A stretch of 36,571 bases of DNA from Sphingomonadales bacterium BRH_c3 (GTDB lineage: Bacteria > Pseudomonadota > Alphaproteobacteria > Sphingomonadales > Sphingomonadaceae): positions 1 through 36,571 of the forward strand of contig LOET01000051.1 of the NCBI GenBank assembly GCA_001515985.1, read 5' to 3'. Below, one piece after another: positions 8,134 to 17,652 of this stretch. The first letter of the stretch is position 1. The number at the start of each line of letters is the position of its first letter. Made by a program: the position numbers and the translations under genes. The notes under the pieces are model-generated. The model did no database searches and had not been told where the DNA came from. It worked only from the letters and a program-made list of their open reading frames with translations.

Positions 8134-8925
8134 TCAGGCCGCGAGGGCTTCCGGCATGATCATATCCGCGTCAGCCAGGCCTTCTTCGAACAGTTGCGCA
8201 ATGCACTGGCGATAAATTGCCGGCTCGCCGATGTTCAGCCGCTTGCGGGCCGCATCGATATCCTCGTGCATGAGCGCTTCGATATCCTCATGCGCGATCT
8301 TGGACGCGGCCTTGCCGAGCGCCCTGCCCTCGCGAATCGCATCGAACAGCGGCGCTTTGGTCGGCACCTCCTTCATGCGATTGCGCGTCCCGGCATAGGC
8401 GATGAAAAGAATGCCCAGATTGTGGTTCTGTTCATAGCTGAAGCCCAGCAGGCAGGCCTCGCCCAGCCCGTCACGATTATATCCGGTGAGCACATGGAAC
8501 AGATCATGGGTGTCACGAAGGCGCTCGAAATACCATTCGGTCTGATCCTGGTGGCGATTTTCCGGCGGTGACCATTTGTGGCTTTCCGCCACAAGCCCGG
8601 CGGCCGAGAGCCCTTCGCGCTTCATGAAGCGGATATAATGCTGCGCCACCGTATTCGGCCCGCAATCGGCCCAGCGCGCATGGTCGTCGAGCATGGCCGG
8701 AATGTTTACCTCTTCGCGCATCATGCGCTGGCCCGCGGGCGAGCGAATGAAATCCCATCCCTGGCGATGCCCCTTGCGGCCCTTGAGCGCCTCGATGATA
8801 TGGAAAACCTGCTCCGTATCTTCCTTGTCCGCCACGAGCTTGCGGAAGTGCTTCCACACCTTGAGCGGGCGAAAACCGGAAGTCTTGCGTCCGGGGGCAA
8901 CAAGCGGGCGATCGATTACGGCCAT
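8134..8925 (-). CDS. coq4: Coq4-family protein (ubiquinone biosynthesis type)
   Basis: The 263-residue protein matches Coq4: FRPLKVWKHFRKLVADKEDT at the N-terminus, then the diagnostic metal-binding element THDLFHVLTGYNRDGLGE (HDxxH followed by a glutamate), then an extended C-terminal helical part. In eukaryotes Coq4 is needed for the oxidative decarboxylation step of the ubiquinone ring. In alphaproteobacteria the role of this family is inferred, and a general lipid or quinone-ring function cannot be excluded. I chose ATG 8925 over the frame's first ATG at 8982 because GAGGAG lies 6 bases before 8925 and the extra 19 residues are not family-like. A perfect TTACA-N4-TGTAA palindrome sits 29-42 bases upstream of this start (8954-8967), inside the likely promoter, so a repressor is expected. 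Confidence 0.88.
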   Translation of the reverse strand: MAVIDRPLVAPGRKTSGFRPLKVWKHFRKLVADKEDTEQVFHIIEALKGRKGHRQGWDFIRSPAGQRMMREEVNIPAMLDDHARWADCGPNTVAQHYIRFMKREGLSAAGLVAESHKWSPPENRHQDQTEWYFERLRDTHDLFHVLTGYNRDGLGEACLLGFSYEQNHNLGILFIAYAGTRNRMKEVPTKAPLFDAIREGRALGKAASKIAHEDIEALMHEDIDAARKRLNIGEPAIYRQCIAQLFEEGLADADMIMPEALAA

Positions 8926-8953
8926 GGCGAGCTCCTCAATAGCGCATCGCAAC

Positions 8954-8967
8954 TTACAAGAATGTAA
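8954..8967. promoter_or_regulatory. Candidate operator upstream of coq4 (TTACA-N4-TGTAA)
   Basis: A perfect 5-bp inverted repeat with a 4-base spacer lies between a -35-like TGGACA and a weak -10-like hexamer (TAAGTT) when read on the minus strand towards coq4. This is a normal position for a dimeric repressor, for example of the TetR or GntR type. The regulator is not identified. The palindrome is short enough to arise by chance. Confidence 0.4.
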
Positions 8968-9015
8968 ATTGCCTGTCCACACATCGCACAGCCAGATAGT
9001 TTGCTCGCACCGCCT

Positions 9016-9897
9016 TCATGCCACCCAGTCACTCTCGGGGATACCCAGCAGCTTGAGCACCGAAGTGAGGTCGCCGCGGTCGATCCAGCCATTGGCGGCA
9101 AGCTTCGCTGCCTGCTTGGCATGATACGCCACACCGTAATCCGCCGCGATCAGCATCGGTACGTCATTCGCTCCGTCACCGGTAGCGAGCGATACCGCCC
9201 CTTCTCCCAGCTCCGCAAGCTCGCTTTCGAGCGTGGCGCGCTTCACCGCGCTATCGGTGACCGGCCCGACCAATCCTCCCGTGAGCGCCCCGCCCTCAAT
9301 CGCCAATCGATTACCCACGACGCGATCGAAACCCAGCCATTCGGCCACTGGATCGGCAAACTGATGAAAGCCGCCCGTGACCAGCACTGTACGGCAGCCA
9401 TTCGCACGCAAGGTCTGCACCAGCACCCGCGCGCCTGGCATTGGCTCGATTCGCGTGTTGAGGCATTCGAGGATCGCGCCTTCCGACAGATCACGCAGTA
9501 GCATCACGCGTTCGCGCAGCGCGCTTTCAAAATCCAGTTCGCCCTGCATCGCACGCTCGGTGATTGCTGCCACCTGATGCTTGATTCCGGCGAAATCGGC
9601 CAGCTCGTCGATGCATTCCTGCCCGATCATGGTCGAATCCATATCCGACACGAACAGGCGCGGCAGCGTAAAGTCGTCGCGTCCAACCAGCATGTCGGTG
9701 GGAGAGAAATGCTCTGCCAGCACCTGCATCAGCGGCCCTGTCTCCGCCTCGGGCAGGGCCAGTTGCAGCACGTCACCTGCTGGATCGAGCAGTCCCGCCA
9801 TGGCCACGCGCATCCCGCGATCCTCAAGCTCACGAGTGGCGGTATCTAGGCGCGTTTCAAGCTGCTGCGGGTCTGCTATCAGCCGGACGATGGGCAA
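9016..9897 (-). CDS. serB: Phosphoserine phosphatase SerB
   Basis: SerB hydrolyses O-phosphoserine to serine, the last step of serine synthesis. It is a HAD-superfamily enzyme: motif I DMDST with nucleophile and acid aspartates at about residues 85 and 87, motif [22 protein letters not shown], and motif [14 protein letters not shown]. An N-terminal ACT-like segment of about 80 residues precedes the catalytic domain. The frame stays open to 10023 (ATG) and also has an ATG at 9933. I prefer the TTG at 9897 (293 residues) because GGAG lies 8 bases upstream of it and the ACT-like strand begins directly after it. With this start the gene overlaps the divergent miaA by 8 bp at the 5' ends; with the ATG at 9933 the overlap would be 44 bp. 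Confidence 0.95.
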   Translation of the reverse strand: MPIVRLIADPQQLETRLDTATRELEDRGMRVAMAGLLDPAGDVLQLALPEAETGPLMQVLAEHFSPTDMLVGRDDFTLPRLFVSDMDSTMIGQECIDELADFAGIKHQVAAITERAMQGELDFESALRERVMLLRDLSEGAILECLNTRIEPMPGARVLVQTLRANGCRTVLVTGGFHQFADPVAEWLGFDRVVGNRLAIEGGALTGGLVGPVTDSAVKRATLESELAELGEGAVSLATGDGANDVPMLIAADYGVAYHAKQAAKLAANGWIDRGDLTSVLKLLGIPESDWVA

Positions 9898-10837
9898 GAG
9901 TGAATCTCCAGAAAAAGGGCCGGTCGCGCTCATTGCAGGGCCAACCGCCAGCGGCAAGAGCGATCTCGCGATCGAGCTTGCCCTGGCCCTGGAAAAGCGC
10001 GGGCAGCGCGGCGTTGTGATCAATGCTGACAGCGCCCAGGTTTACGCCGATCTCGAGGTGTTGAGCGCGCGTCCGGGCATTGGCGAAATGCGGGGAGTCG
10101 AGCACCGCCTGTTCGCTGCATGGGACGGTGCCCAGCCCTGTTCGGCGGCGGACTGGGCGGCCGCCACCAAGGGCGAGATTGCGGCGCTGCATGTTGAAGG
10201 AGCCGTACCTATCCTTGTCGGGGGAACCGGGCTCTATCTGCGCACACTGCTCGAAGGGATTGCCCCCATCCCCGCTATCGATCCTGAAGTACGCGAGGCA
10301 GTTCGCGCCCTCCCCGCAGCCGAAGCCCAGGCCGCATTGCAATCCGAAGATCCCGAACGCGCGGCGCAGTTGAATCCCGCCGACAGGCAGCGGATTGCGC
10401 GCGCACTCGAAGTGGTTCGCTCCACGGGCAGGACGCTGGCCGATTGGCAAGCCGAGAAGGCGGGCGGGATCGCGCAGGCCATCGCGCTTCATCCGCTCAT
10501 CCTCCTGCCCGACCGCGAGTGGCTCTACCAGCGCTGCGACCAGCGCTTCGAGCTGATGCTGGAACGCGGAGCCATCGCGGAAGTCGAGACGCTGCTGGCA
10601 CGCGGGCTTTCGCCCGAACTGCCGGTAATGCGTGCCATCGGCGTTCCGGAAATCGCAGCCTTCCTGCGCGAGGAAATTGCGCGAGAGGAAATGATCGCCA
10701 GAGGTAAGCAGGCGACGCGCAATTACGCCAAACGGCAATATACCTGGTTCCGGCGCCAACCACCCCATGGCTGGCCGCGCATAACGTCTGAAAATATCGA
10801 CATTGATCAGTATTTCGCATCATTATTTCATTATTAA
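9890..10837 (+). CDS. miaA: tRNA dimethylallyltransferase MiaA
   Basis: MiaA transfers a dimethylallyl group from DMAPP to N6 of adenosine 37 in tRNAs that read codons starting with U. The 315-residue protein has the P-loop [16 protein letters not shown] (about residues 17-32), [19 protein letters not shown], the [14 protein letters not shown] block, [16 protein letters not shown], and the C-terminal [15 protein letters not shown]. The ATG at 9890 is the first that fits homologues; the long in-frame extension back to 9581 is antisense to serB and not credible. No strong ribosome-binding site is seen. The gene is divergent from serB with overlapping 5' ends. A strong GC hairpin at 10880-10908 follows its stop and may terminate it. 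Confidence 0.96.
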   Translation: MGKSESPEKGPVALIAGPTASGKSDLAIELALALEKRGQRGVVINADSAQVYADLEVLSARPGIGEMRGVEHRLFAAWDGAQPCSAADWAAATKGEIAALHVEGAVPILVGGTGLYLRTLLEGIAPIPAIDPEVREAVRALPAAEAQAALQSEDPERAAQLNPADRQRIARALEVVRSTGRTLADWQAEKAGGIAQAIALHPLILLPDREWLYQRCDQRFELMLERGAIAEVETLLARGLSPELPVMRAIGVPEIAAFLREEIAREEMIARGKQATRNYAKRQYTWFRRQPPHGWPRITSENIDIDQYFASLFHY

Positions 10838-10840
10838 GTG

Positions 10841-10869
10841 TTGACACGTTAGATTCGAACGCATAGCGA
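10841..10869 (+). promoter_or_regulatory. Possible promoter of the ilvB operon
   Basis: A perfect -35 hexamer TTGACA is at 10841-10846. Seventeen bases later comes TAGCGA (10864-10869), a weak -10 match. It lies just after the miaA stop codon and upstream of the GC hairpin and ilvB, which makes it a reasonable start point for the ilv transcript. Support is from the -35 element only. Confidence 0.35.
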
Positions 10870-10879
10870 GGCGGCCTGA

Positions 10880-10908
10880 GGCCCGGTGCGTAGTCCCTGC
10901 ACCGGGCC
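10880..10908 (+). terminator. GC-rich hairpin between miaA and ilvB (terminator or attenuator)
   Basis: A perfect 10-bp inverted repeat GGCCCGGTGC / GCACCGGGCC (10880-10889 and 10899-10908) encloses a 9-base loop and is followed by GAATTTGTTG, a broken T-rich tail. It could end the miaA transcript. If the upstream TTGACA promoter drives ilvB, it would instead be in the ilvB leader and could act in attenuation. I found no branched-chain-rich leader peptide before it. Confidence 0.55.
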
Positions 10909-10979
10909 GAATTTGTTGTATGGGGCAGGCAAAGTCCCTAGAGGCGGGCCGCATCCCGCGCGAATGGAAGGAAATACAC

Positions 10980-12725
10980 GTGTCGAGCGAGCGCAGCGGC
11001 GCAGCAATCCTGGTCGAAAGCCTGGTCGAGCAGGGCGTAGAGTTCGTCTTCGGTTACCCCGGTGGGGCGGTCCTGCCGATTTATGACGAGTTGTTCGGTG
11101 ACCAGCGCCTTCGCCATATCCTGGTACGGCACGAAGCCGGTGCAGTTCACGCTGCCGAGGGCTATGCCCGCTCGACCGGCAAGCCCGGTGTAGTCCTTGT
11201 CACTTCCGGCCCCGGAGCAACCAATGCGGTTACTGGCATCGCCGATGCCTTTCTCGATTCAATCCCGTTAGTAGTGATCACGGGCCAGGTTCCGACCGCT
11301 CTGATCGGCACCGATGCGTTCCAGGAAGCAGATACGGTGGGCATCACCCGCCACTGCACCAAGCACAATTATCTTGTGAAGGAACCTGCCGACCTCAAGC
11401 CGACAATCGAGGAAGCCTTCCGCATTGCCACCACCGGCCGCCCCGGCCCGGTCGTGGTCGATATTCCCAAGGACGTGCAGATAGCGGTCCCCTCATTCAG
11501 TCGCGAATCAAACGGTTCGGCCACCCATCGCTATCAACCGCGCATGGTCGGCAGCGCGGAGGAAATCGCCGAAGCGGTCGAATGGCTCGCCCGTGCCGAG
11601 CGGCCGATACTCTATACAGGCGGCGGTGTGATCAATTCCGGCCCGGAAGCAAGCAAGCTGCTGCGGCAATTGCAGGATCTCACCGGCGCTCCGGTCACCA
11701 GCACGCTCATGGGCCTCGGCGCTTTCCCTGCTGATCATCCTGACTGGCTCGGCATGCTGGGTATGCACGGCACATTCGAAGCCAATATGGCGATGAACAA
11801 ATGTGACGTGATGCTGTGCGTCGGCGCGCGTTTCGATGACCGGGTGACCGGACGGCTTGATGCCTTTTCGCCAGGATCGAAGAAGATCCACATCGACATC
11901 GATCGCAGCTCGATCAACAAGACTGTGCAGGTCGATCTGCCAATCCTGGGCGATTGCGCCATGGTACTGGGGCAGCTGATCGCAGCCTGGGGCTCACGCA
12001 ACCCGCAGGATTTGGGCGAATGGAAGGCCCGCATCGCCGGTTGGCGCGCGCGCGAATGCCTTGCTTACCCTGAAAAGTCAGAACTGATCATGCCGCAAAA
12101 GGCGGTAGAGCGCTTGTTCGCGCTGACCAGGGACCGCAACCCGATCATCTCGACCGAAGTAGGTCAGCACCAGATGTGGGCGGCGCAGTATTTCCGCTTC
12201 AATGATCCGGGCAAATGGCTCACCTCGGGAGGCCTCGGCACCATGGGCTATGGCCTGCCAGCAGCAATCGGCGCGCAGCTGGGCAATCCCGATAGCCTAG
12301 TGATCGATATTGCCGGCGAGGCCTCGATCCAGATGAACATCCAGGAACTGGGCACGGCCAGCCAGTATCGCCTGCCGGTCAAGGTGTTCATCCTCAACAA
12401 TGAATATATGGGCATGGTCCGCCAGTGGCAGGAGCTGACCTATGAAAGCCGCTATTCAAACTCCTACTCGGACAGCCTGCCCGATTTCGTCAAGCTCGCC
12501 GAAAGCTATGGCTGGACCGGCATCCGCATCAGCGACGAAAGCGAGCTCGACGCGGGTATCGAGGCCATGCTGGCCGCCGATGGCCCGGTCATGGTCGATT
12601 GCCGGGTGTCCAAGGAAGCCAATTGCTTCCCGATGATACCCAGTGGCGCCGCACATACCGACATGCTGCTTTATGGCGATCATGTCGAAGGCAAAATGGA
12701 CGACGAAGCGAAGGCTTTGGTTTAA
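10980..12725 (+). CDS. ilvB: Acetolactate synthase large (catalytic) subunit
   Basis: This ThDP-dependent enzyme condenses two pyruvates to acetolactate, or pyruvate and 2-ketobutyrate to acetohydroxybutyrate, the first common step for valine, leucine and isoleucine. The 581-residue length is typical. Visible are FGYPGGAVLPIYD, VRHEAGAVHAAEGYAR with the activating glutamate, TSGPGATNAVTGIADA, the central domain GARFDDRVTGRLD and the C-terminal ThDP region. In the ThDP motif the usual GDG/GDA reads GEA (AGEASIQMN), so the Mg-binding aspartate is a glutamate. I chose GTG 10980 because AAGGAA precedes it by 6 bases; an ATG at 10920 in the same frame lacks a ribosome-binding site and would add 20 residues overlapping the leader. 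ilvN follows after 11 bases. Confidence 0.97.
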   Translation: MSSERSGAAILVESLVEQGVEFVFGYPGGAVLPIYDELFGDQRLRHILVRHEAGAVHAAEGYARSTGKPGVVLVTSGPGATNAVTGIADAFLDSIPLVVITGQVPTALIGTDAFQEADTVGITRHCTKHNYLVKEPADLKPTIEEAFRIATTGRPGPVVVDIPKDVQIAVPSFSRESNGSATHRYQPRMVGSAEEIAEAVEWLARAERPILYTGGGVINSGPEASKLLRQLQDLTGAPVTSTLMGLGAFPADHPDWLGMLGMHGTFEANMAMNKCDVMLCVGARFDDRVTGRLDAFSPGSKKIHIDIDRSSINKTVQVDLPILGDCAMVLGQLIAAWGSRNPQDLGEWKARIAGWRARECLAYPEKSELIMPQKAVERLFALTRDRNPIISTEVGQHQMWAAQYFRFNDPGKWLTSGGLGTMGYGLPAAIGAQLGNPDSLVIDIAGEASIQMNIQELGTASQYRLPVKVFILNNEYMGMVRQWQELTYESRYSNSYSDSLPDFVKLAESYGWTGIRISDESELDAGIEAMLAADGPVMVDCRVSKEANCFPMIPSGAAHTDMLLYGDHVEGKMDDEAKALV

Positions 12726-12736
12726 GGGTTTACGAC

Positions 12737-14285
<1,549 letters not shown>

Positions 14286-14301
14286 GCCGAAAAGGCGCAT
14301 C

Positions 14302-15450
14302 ATGCGTCTTTCCGACTGCCATAATGTTGATGACTTCCGAAAGCTGGCCAGGGCGCGCCTGCCCTGGCCGGTGTTCGACTATATCGACGGTGCGGCAGAT
14401 GACGAGCTGACCAAGGCGCGCAATACCGCCGCGTTCGAGACGTGCGACCTCGTACCCGATGTGCTGGCGGGTGTCGCCGAAATCGATACCAGCTGCCAGA
14501 TCATGGGCCGCACCAGTGCGCTGCCATTGATGCTAAGCCCCACGGCGGTGCAACGCGCCTTCCACTGGCAGGGTGAGACGGCGGTTGCCAGAGCCGCAGA
14601 GAAATTCGGCCTGTGGTTCGGCATTTCCAGCCTTGCAACCCGCTCGATCGAGGAAGTGGCCGCGCTCACCAACGCGCCCAAGCTGTTCCAGCTTTACGTT
14701 CACAAGGACAAGGGGTTGAATGCCTCGATGATCGAGCGTTGCCAGGCGGCGAAATTCGATGCCTTGGCGCTAACAGTCGATACGATCGTTTCGGGCAAAC
14801 GCGAACGCTGCCTTCGCTCTGGCTTCACCACCCCGCCGCGCTTCACGCCAAGTGCGGTGTGGTCATACGCTACGCGCCCGCGCTGGACGCTCGATTACCT
14901 GTTCCGCGAGAAATTCCGCCTGCCCAATCTCGACAGCCATGTCAGCGAGGGCACCGGCAAGGCGGTGAGTATTGCCGAATATTTCAATACCATGCTCGAC
15001 ACATCGATGGATTGGGACACGGCGGCGAAAATTCGGCAAGACTGGGGCGGCACATTCTGCCTCAAGGGCGTGATAAGCGCGAATGATGCGCGCCGCGCGG
15101 TGCAGATCGGCGCCGACGCCATCATGATATCCAACCATGGTGGGCGCCAGCTTGACGGCAGCCGCGCGCCTTTTGACCAGCTGCGCGAGATCGTCGACGC
15201 CGTGGGCGGCGAAATCGAGATCATCTGTGACGGCGGCGTGCGGCGCGGCACCCATGTGCTCAAGAGTCTTTGCGCCGGTGCCACGGCCGCAAGTGGGGGC
15301 AGGCTCTACCTTTATGCCCTTGCCGCTGCGGGGCAGCCCGGTGTCGAGCGCGCAATCGGGATACTCAAGGACGAGATTGAGCGCGGAATGCGGTTGATGG
15401 GTGTGACTTCGGTCGAACAGCTCACTTCAGAGCGACTGCGCTGGCGCTGA
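14302..15450 (+). CDS. FMN-dependent alpha-hydroxy-acid dehydrogenase (lactate dehydrogenase LldD-like)
   Basis: The 382-residue protein belongs to the FMN-dependent alpha-hydroxy-acid oxidase/dehydrogenase family, which oxidises 2-hydroxy acids to 2-keto acids. Motifs: WPVFDYIDGAADDELT at the N-terminus, FQLYVHKDKG, TVDTIVSGKRERCLRSGF, CLKGVISANDAR with the FMN lysine, the active-site SNHGGRQLDGSRAP with catalytic His and Arg, and EIICDGGVRRGTHVLKSLCAGA. The FMN-phosphate loop reads GGRLYLYALA where GRPYLYGLA is usual. ATG 14302 has AAAAGG 8 bases upstream; the frame extends back to 14251 but overlaps ilvC there. It starts 16 bases after ilvC, which suggests co-expression with branched-chain amino acid synthesis. 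The substrate is unknown: lactate is the default guess, but a branched-chain 2-hydroxy acid is possible. Confidence 0.9.
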   Translation: MRLSDCHNVDDFRKLARARLPWPVFDYIDGAADDELTKARNTAAFETCDLVPDVLAGVAEIDTSCQIMGRTSALPLMLSPTAVQRAFHWQGETAVARAAEKFGLWFGISSLATRSIEEVAALTNAPKLFQLYVHKDKGLNASMIERCQAAKFDALALTVDTIVSGKRERCLRSGFTTPPRFTPSAVWSYATRPRWTLDYLFREKFRLPNLDSHVSEGTGKAVSIAEYFNTMLDTSMDWDTAAKIRQDWGGTFCLKGVISANDARRAVQIGADAIMISNHGGRQLDGSRAPFDQLREIVDAVGGEIEIICDGGVRRGTHVLKSLCAGATAASGGRLYLYALAAAGQPGVERAIGILKDEIERGMRLMGVTSVEQLTSERLRWR

Positions 15451-15521
15451 GCCGGTCCACCTGCTTAGCGGCAACACGCTTTTCCTTTCAAAGCGCCTTG
15501 CACTCGGCGCAATTTTCCGTA

Positions 15522-15584
15522 ATGCATCATGCCATGACGCGTAACGGATCGCTGCTGCTACGACTTACACGCCCTTGGGCGTGA
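15522..15584 (+). CDS. leuL: Leucine-rich leader peptide of leuA (attenuator)
   Basis: A 20-codon frame upstream of leuA reads MHHAMTRNGSLLLRLTRPWA. Four of its codons 11 to 15 are leucine (CTG CTG CTA CGA CTT), a cluster expected when a ribosome must stall for lack of charged tRNA-Leu. An internal ATG at 15534 is an alternative start with 16 codons. A hairpin (CACGCCC/GGGCGTG, 15568-15583) covers the last codons, as in classic attenuators. Leader-peptide attenuation of leu genes in proteobacteria is established knowledge. Assignment here rests on position, leucine content and structure; neither start has a good ribosome-binding site, which lowers confidence. Confidence 0.65.
   Translation: MHHAMTRNGSLLLRLTRPWA
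15568..15583 (+). promoter_or_regulatory. Attenuator-type hairpin at the end of the leuA leader peptide
   Basis: Seven-base arms CACGCCC (15568-15574) and GGGCGTG (15577-15583) pair perfectly across a TT (effectively a 4-base loop). The 5' arm CACGC could instead pair with GCGTG at 15606-15610, so two exclusive folds are possible. A second pair, CCTTGA (15596-15601) with TCAAGG (15619-15624), lies downstream. Together they look like the competing stems of an attenuator, but no canonical terminator with a clean T-run was found before leuA. Confidence 0.5.
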
Positions 15585-15674
15585 CAGATCGCGCGCCTTG
15601 ATGACGCGTGGCAAGCGCTCAAGGGAACACAGCCGCACCGCTTCCACCCATTTCGTTACGAGTTTTTACATCCC

Positions 15675-17354
15675 ATGACCATGCTCACTGATCCAGGCCG
15701 AAAATATCGGCCCTTCCCTCCGGTCAGCCTGCCTGACCGGCAATGGCCAAGCCGCACCATCACCGCGCCGCCGCGCTGGCTTTCGACCGACCTGCGCGAC
15801 GGCAACCAGGCAATTGTCGATCCGATGGATGCAGTGAAGAAGAACCGCTTCTTCGATGAACTGGTACGCATTGGCATCAAGGAAATCGAAGTCGGCTTTC
15901 CAAGTGCGGGCGCGACCGAGTTCGATTTCATCCAGGGCCTCGTGCGTTCGGGCAGGATCCCCGAGGGCGTGACGGTACAGGTGCTCACGCAAAGCCGTGA
16001 AGACCTGATCCGCACCAGTTTCGAAAGCCTGGACGGCGCGAGACAGGCGATTGTCCACCTCTACAATGCGGTCAGCCCGGCTTGGCGCGACATCGTATTC
16101 CGCATGTCGAAGGACGAGGTGCGCGAAATCGCGGTCAAAGGCGCGATGGTAATGCGCGACGAGGCGGCAAGGCGTCCCGGAACCGAGTGGCATTTCCAGT
16201 ATTCGCCCGAGACTTTCTCCACCGCCGAGCTCGATTTCAGCATCGAGGTGTGTGAGGCGGTGATGGAGGTGCTGGTCCCCACGCCTGAACGCCCGATCAT
16301 CCTCAACCTGCCCGCAACGGTAGAGGCGGCAACGCCCAATATCTACGCCGACCAGATCGAATATTTCTGCCGCAACCTGCCGAACCGCGAAAGTGCGGTA
16401 ATCAGCCTGCACACCCACAATGATCGCGGCACCGGCGTTGCGGCAGCGGAACTTGGCCTGATGGCCGGCGCCGACCGTGTCGAGGGCTGCCTGTTCGGCA
16501 ATGGCGAGAGGACGGGCAATTGCTGCCTCGTCACTGTGGCACTCAACATGTACACGCAAGGGGTCAATCCGGGGCTCGACTTTTCGGACATTGACCGGAT
16601 CATCGAAACGGTCGAATTCTGCAACGAACTGCCCGTGAATCAGCGCCATCCCTATGGCGGCGAATTGGTGTTTACTGCCTTTTCAGGCTCGCACCAGGAT
16701 GCGATCAAGAAGGGCTTCGAGGCAAACGCCCAGCAGAATGACGAGCAATGGCGCGTGCCCTATCTGCCGATAGATCCGGCCGACCTGGGCCGCAATTACG
16801 AGGCGGTTATCCGCGTCAACTCCCAGTCGGGTAAAGGCGGTTTTGCCTGGGTACTTGAGCAGGACCAGGGTATCAAACTGCCCAAGGCGATGCAGGCCGA
16901 CTTCTCGAAGCACGTCCAGAAGGTGGCTGACGAACTTGGCCGTGAACTCAATGCGGCAGATATCTGGGATGCTTTCCGCAAGGCGTACCATGTCCACACC
17001 CATCCAAAGCATTTCCAGCTGTTGGATTACGAGGAAAACCGCGCTGCCGATGGTACACGGATATTCGCAGGCAAGATTGCGGTCGACGGCCATGAGCAGA
17101 GCGTGTCGGGACGCGGCAACGGCCTGATTTCTTCGGTCATGAGCACGATCCGCGACGCCTTCGGCGTTGAACTGGAAGTGTGCGACTATACAGAGCATGC
17201 CCTTGGCACCGGAACTGATGCGCGTGCAGCTGCATATCTCGAATGTCGCACGCCCGAAGGGCGCACAATCTGGGGCTGCGGGATCGATGAGGACGTCGCG
17301 ACGGCCAGCGTGCGCGCGGTGCTGAGTGCCGCAAACGGAAGCGTCAGCGGCTGA
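15675..17354 (+). CDS. leuA: 2-isopropylmalate synthase (long, LeuA2 type)
   Basis: LeuA condenses acetyl-CoA with 2-ketoisovalerate, the committed step of leucine synthesis, and is feedback inhibited by leucine. The 559 residues fit the long (LeuA type 2) form. The barrel starts at STDLRDGNQAIVDPMDAVKK (metal-binding Asp), continues with GIKEIEVGFPSAGATEFDF, HFQYSPETFSTAEL, and the metal ligands in SLHTHNDRGTGVAAAELG, followed by EGCLFGNGERTGNCCLV. The C-terminal leucine-binding domain spans about residues 430-555. The ATG at 15675 (MTML) gives the standard N-terminus; an ATG two codons later is also possible. It lies 224 bases downstream of the hydroxy-acid dehydrogenase with its own leader peptide, so it is probably transcribed separately from ilvBNC. 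Confidence 0.97.
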   Translation: MTMLTDPGRKYRPFPPVSLPDRQWPSRTITAPPRWLSTDLRDGNQAIVDPMDAVKKNRFFDELVRIGIKEIEVGFPSAGATEFDFIQGLVRSGRIPEGVTVQVLTQSREDLIRTSFESLDGARQAIVHLYNAVSPAWRDIVFRMSKDEVREIAVKGAMVMRDEAARRPGTEWHFQYSPETFSTAELDFSIEVCEAVMEVLVPTPERPIILNLPATVEAATPNIYADQIEYFCRNLPNRESAVISLHTHNDRGTGVAAAELGLMAGADRVEGCLFGNGERTGNCCLVTVALNMYTQGVNPGLDFSDIDRIIETVEFCNELPVNQRHPYGGELVFTAFSGSHQDAIKKGFEANAQQNDEQWRVPYLPIDPADLGRNYEAVIRVNSQSGKGGFAWVLEQDQGIKLPKAMQADFSKHVQKVADELGRELNAADIWDAFRKAYHVHTHPKHFQLLDYEENRAADGTRIFAGKIAVDGHEQSVSGRGNGLISSVMSTIRDAFGVELEVCDYTEHALGTGTDARAAAYLECRTPEGRTIWGCGIDEDVATASVRAVLSAANGSVSG

Positions 17355-17652
17355 CCGGCGCGGGATCGGCCGATATCGCTTAGCCGCCGCAGTGCACGCG
17401 GTTGATGGGTCCTGGCCCTATTTGCACAACCTTCAAATGCCTGATCGGCGTGTTCTGCAACGGTTCGCCGCATCTTGCGCCCAAATTAGCCCTAAAACCG
17501 GCAGCGATGCTGGGAGTCTCAATTTCCTGGATGTAGGGCAGCGACATCAGAGTGTGCGTGTGGTTCTGGCAACGGAAAACGCAGCTCGGGTTGGTCGGAC
17601 GAAAAGACGCAAGGCGTCAAGTTCGGCAGATTCATTTTGAAGGAGTAGCTTA
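17355..17652. other. Intergenic region without a recognised feature
   Basis: The nearly 300 bases between leuA and the OmpA-family gene contain no convincing gene. One overlapping frame (to 17640) runs in from leuA and has no recognisable motif. A small inverted repeat GACG-CAAGG-CGTC is at about 17605-17618. The region presumably holds the promoter of the OmpA-family gene, but I cannot place the -35/-10 with confidence. A strong AAGGAG ribosome-binding site ends it. Confidence 0.4.

Noticed and set aside
10886-11086. 66-residue frame as a possible ilvB leader peptide
   Set aside because: It runs through the hairpin into ilvB and lacks a cluster of Ile, Val or Leu codons; it is a shadow of the ilvB start.
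15666-16649. 327-residue minus-strand frame across leuA
   Set aside because: Antisense to leuA; the metal-binding and catalytic motifs are all on the plus strand.
17326-17640. 104-residue plus-strand frame in the leuA-OmpA gap
   Set aside because: It starts inside leuA, has no motif, signal peptide or ribosome-binding site, and its composition is random-like.
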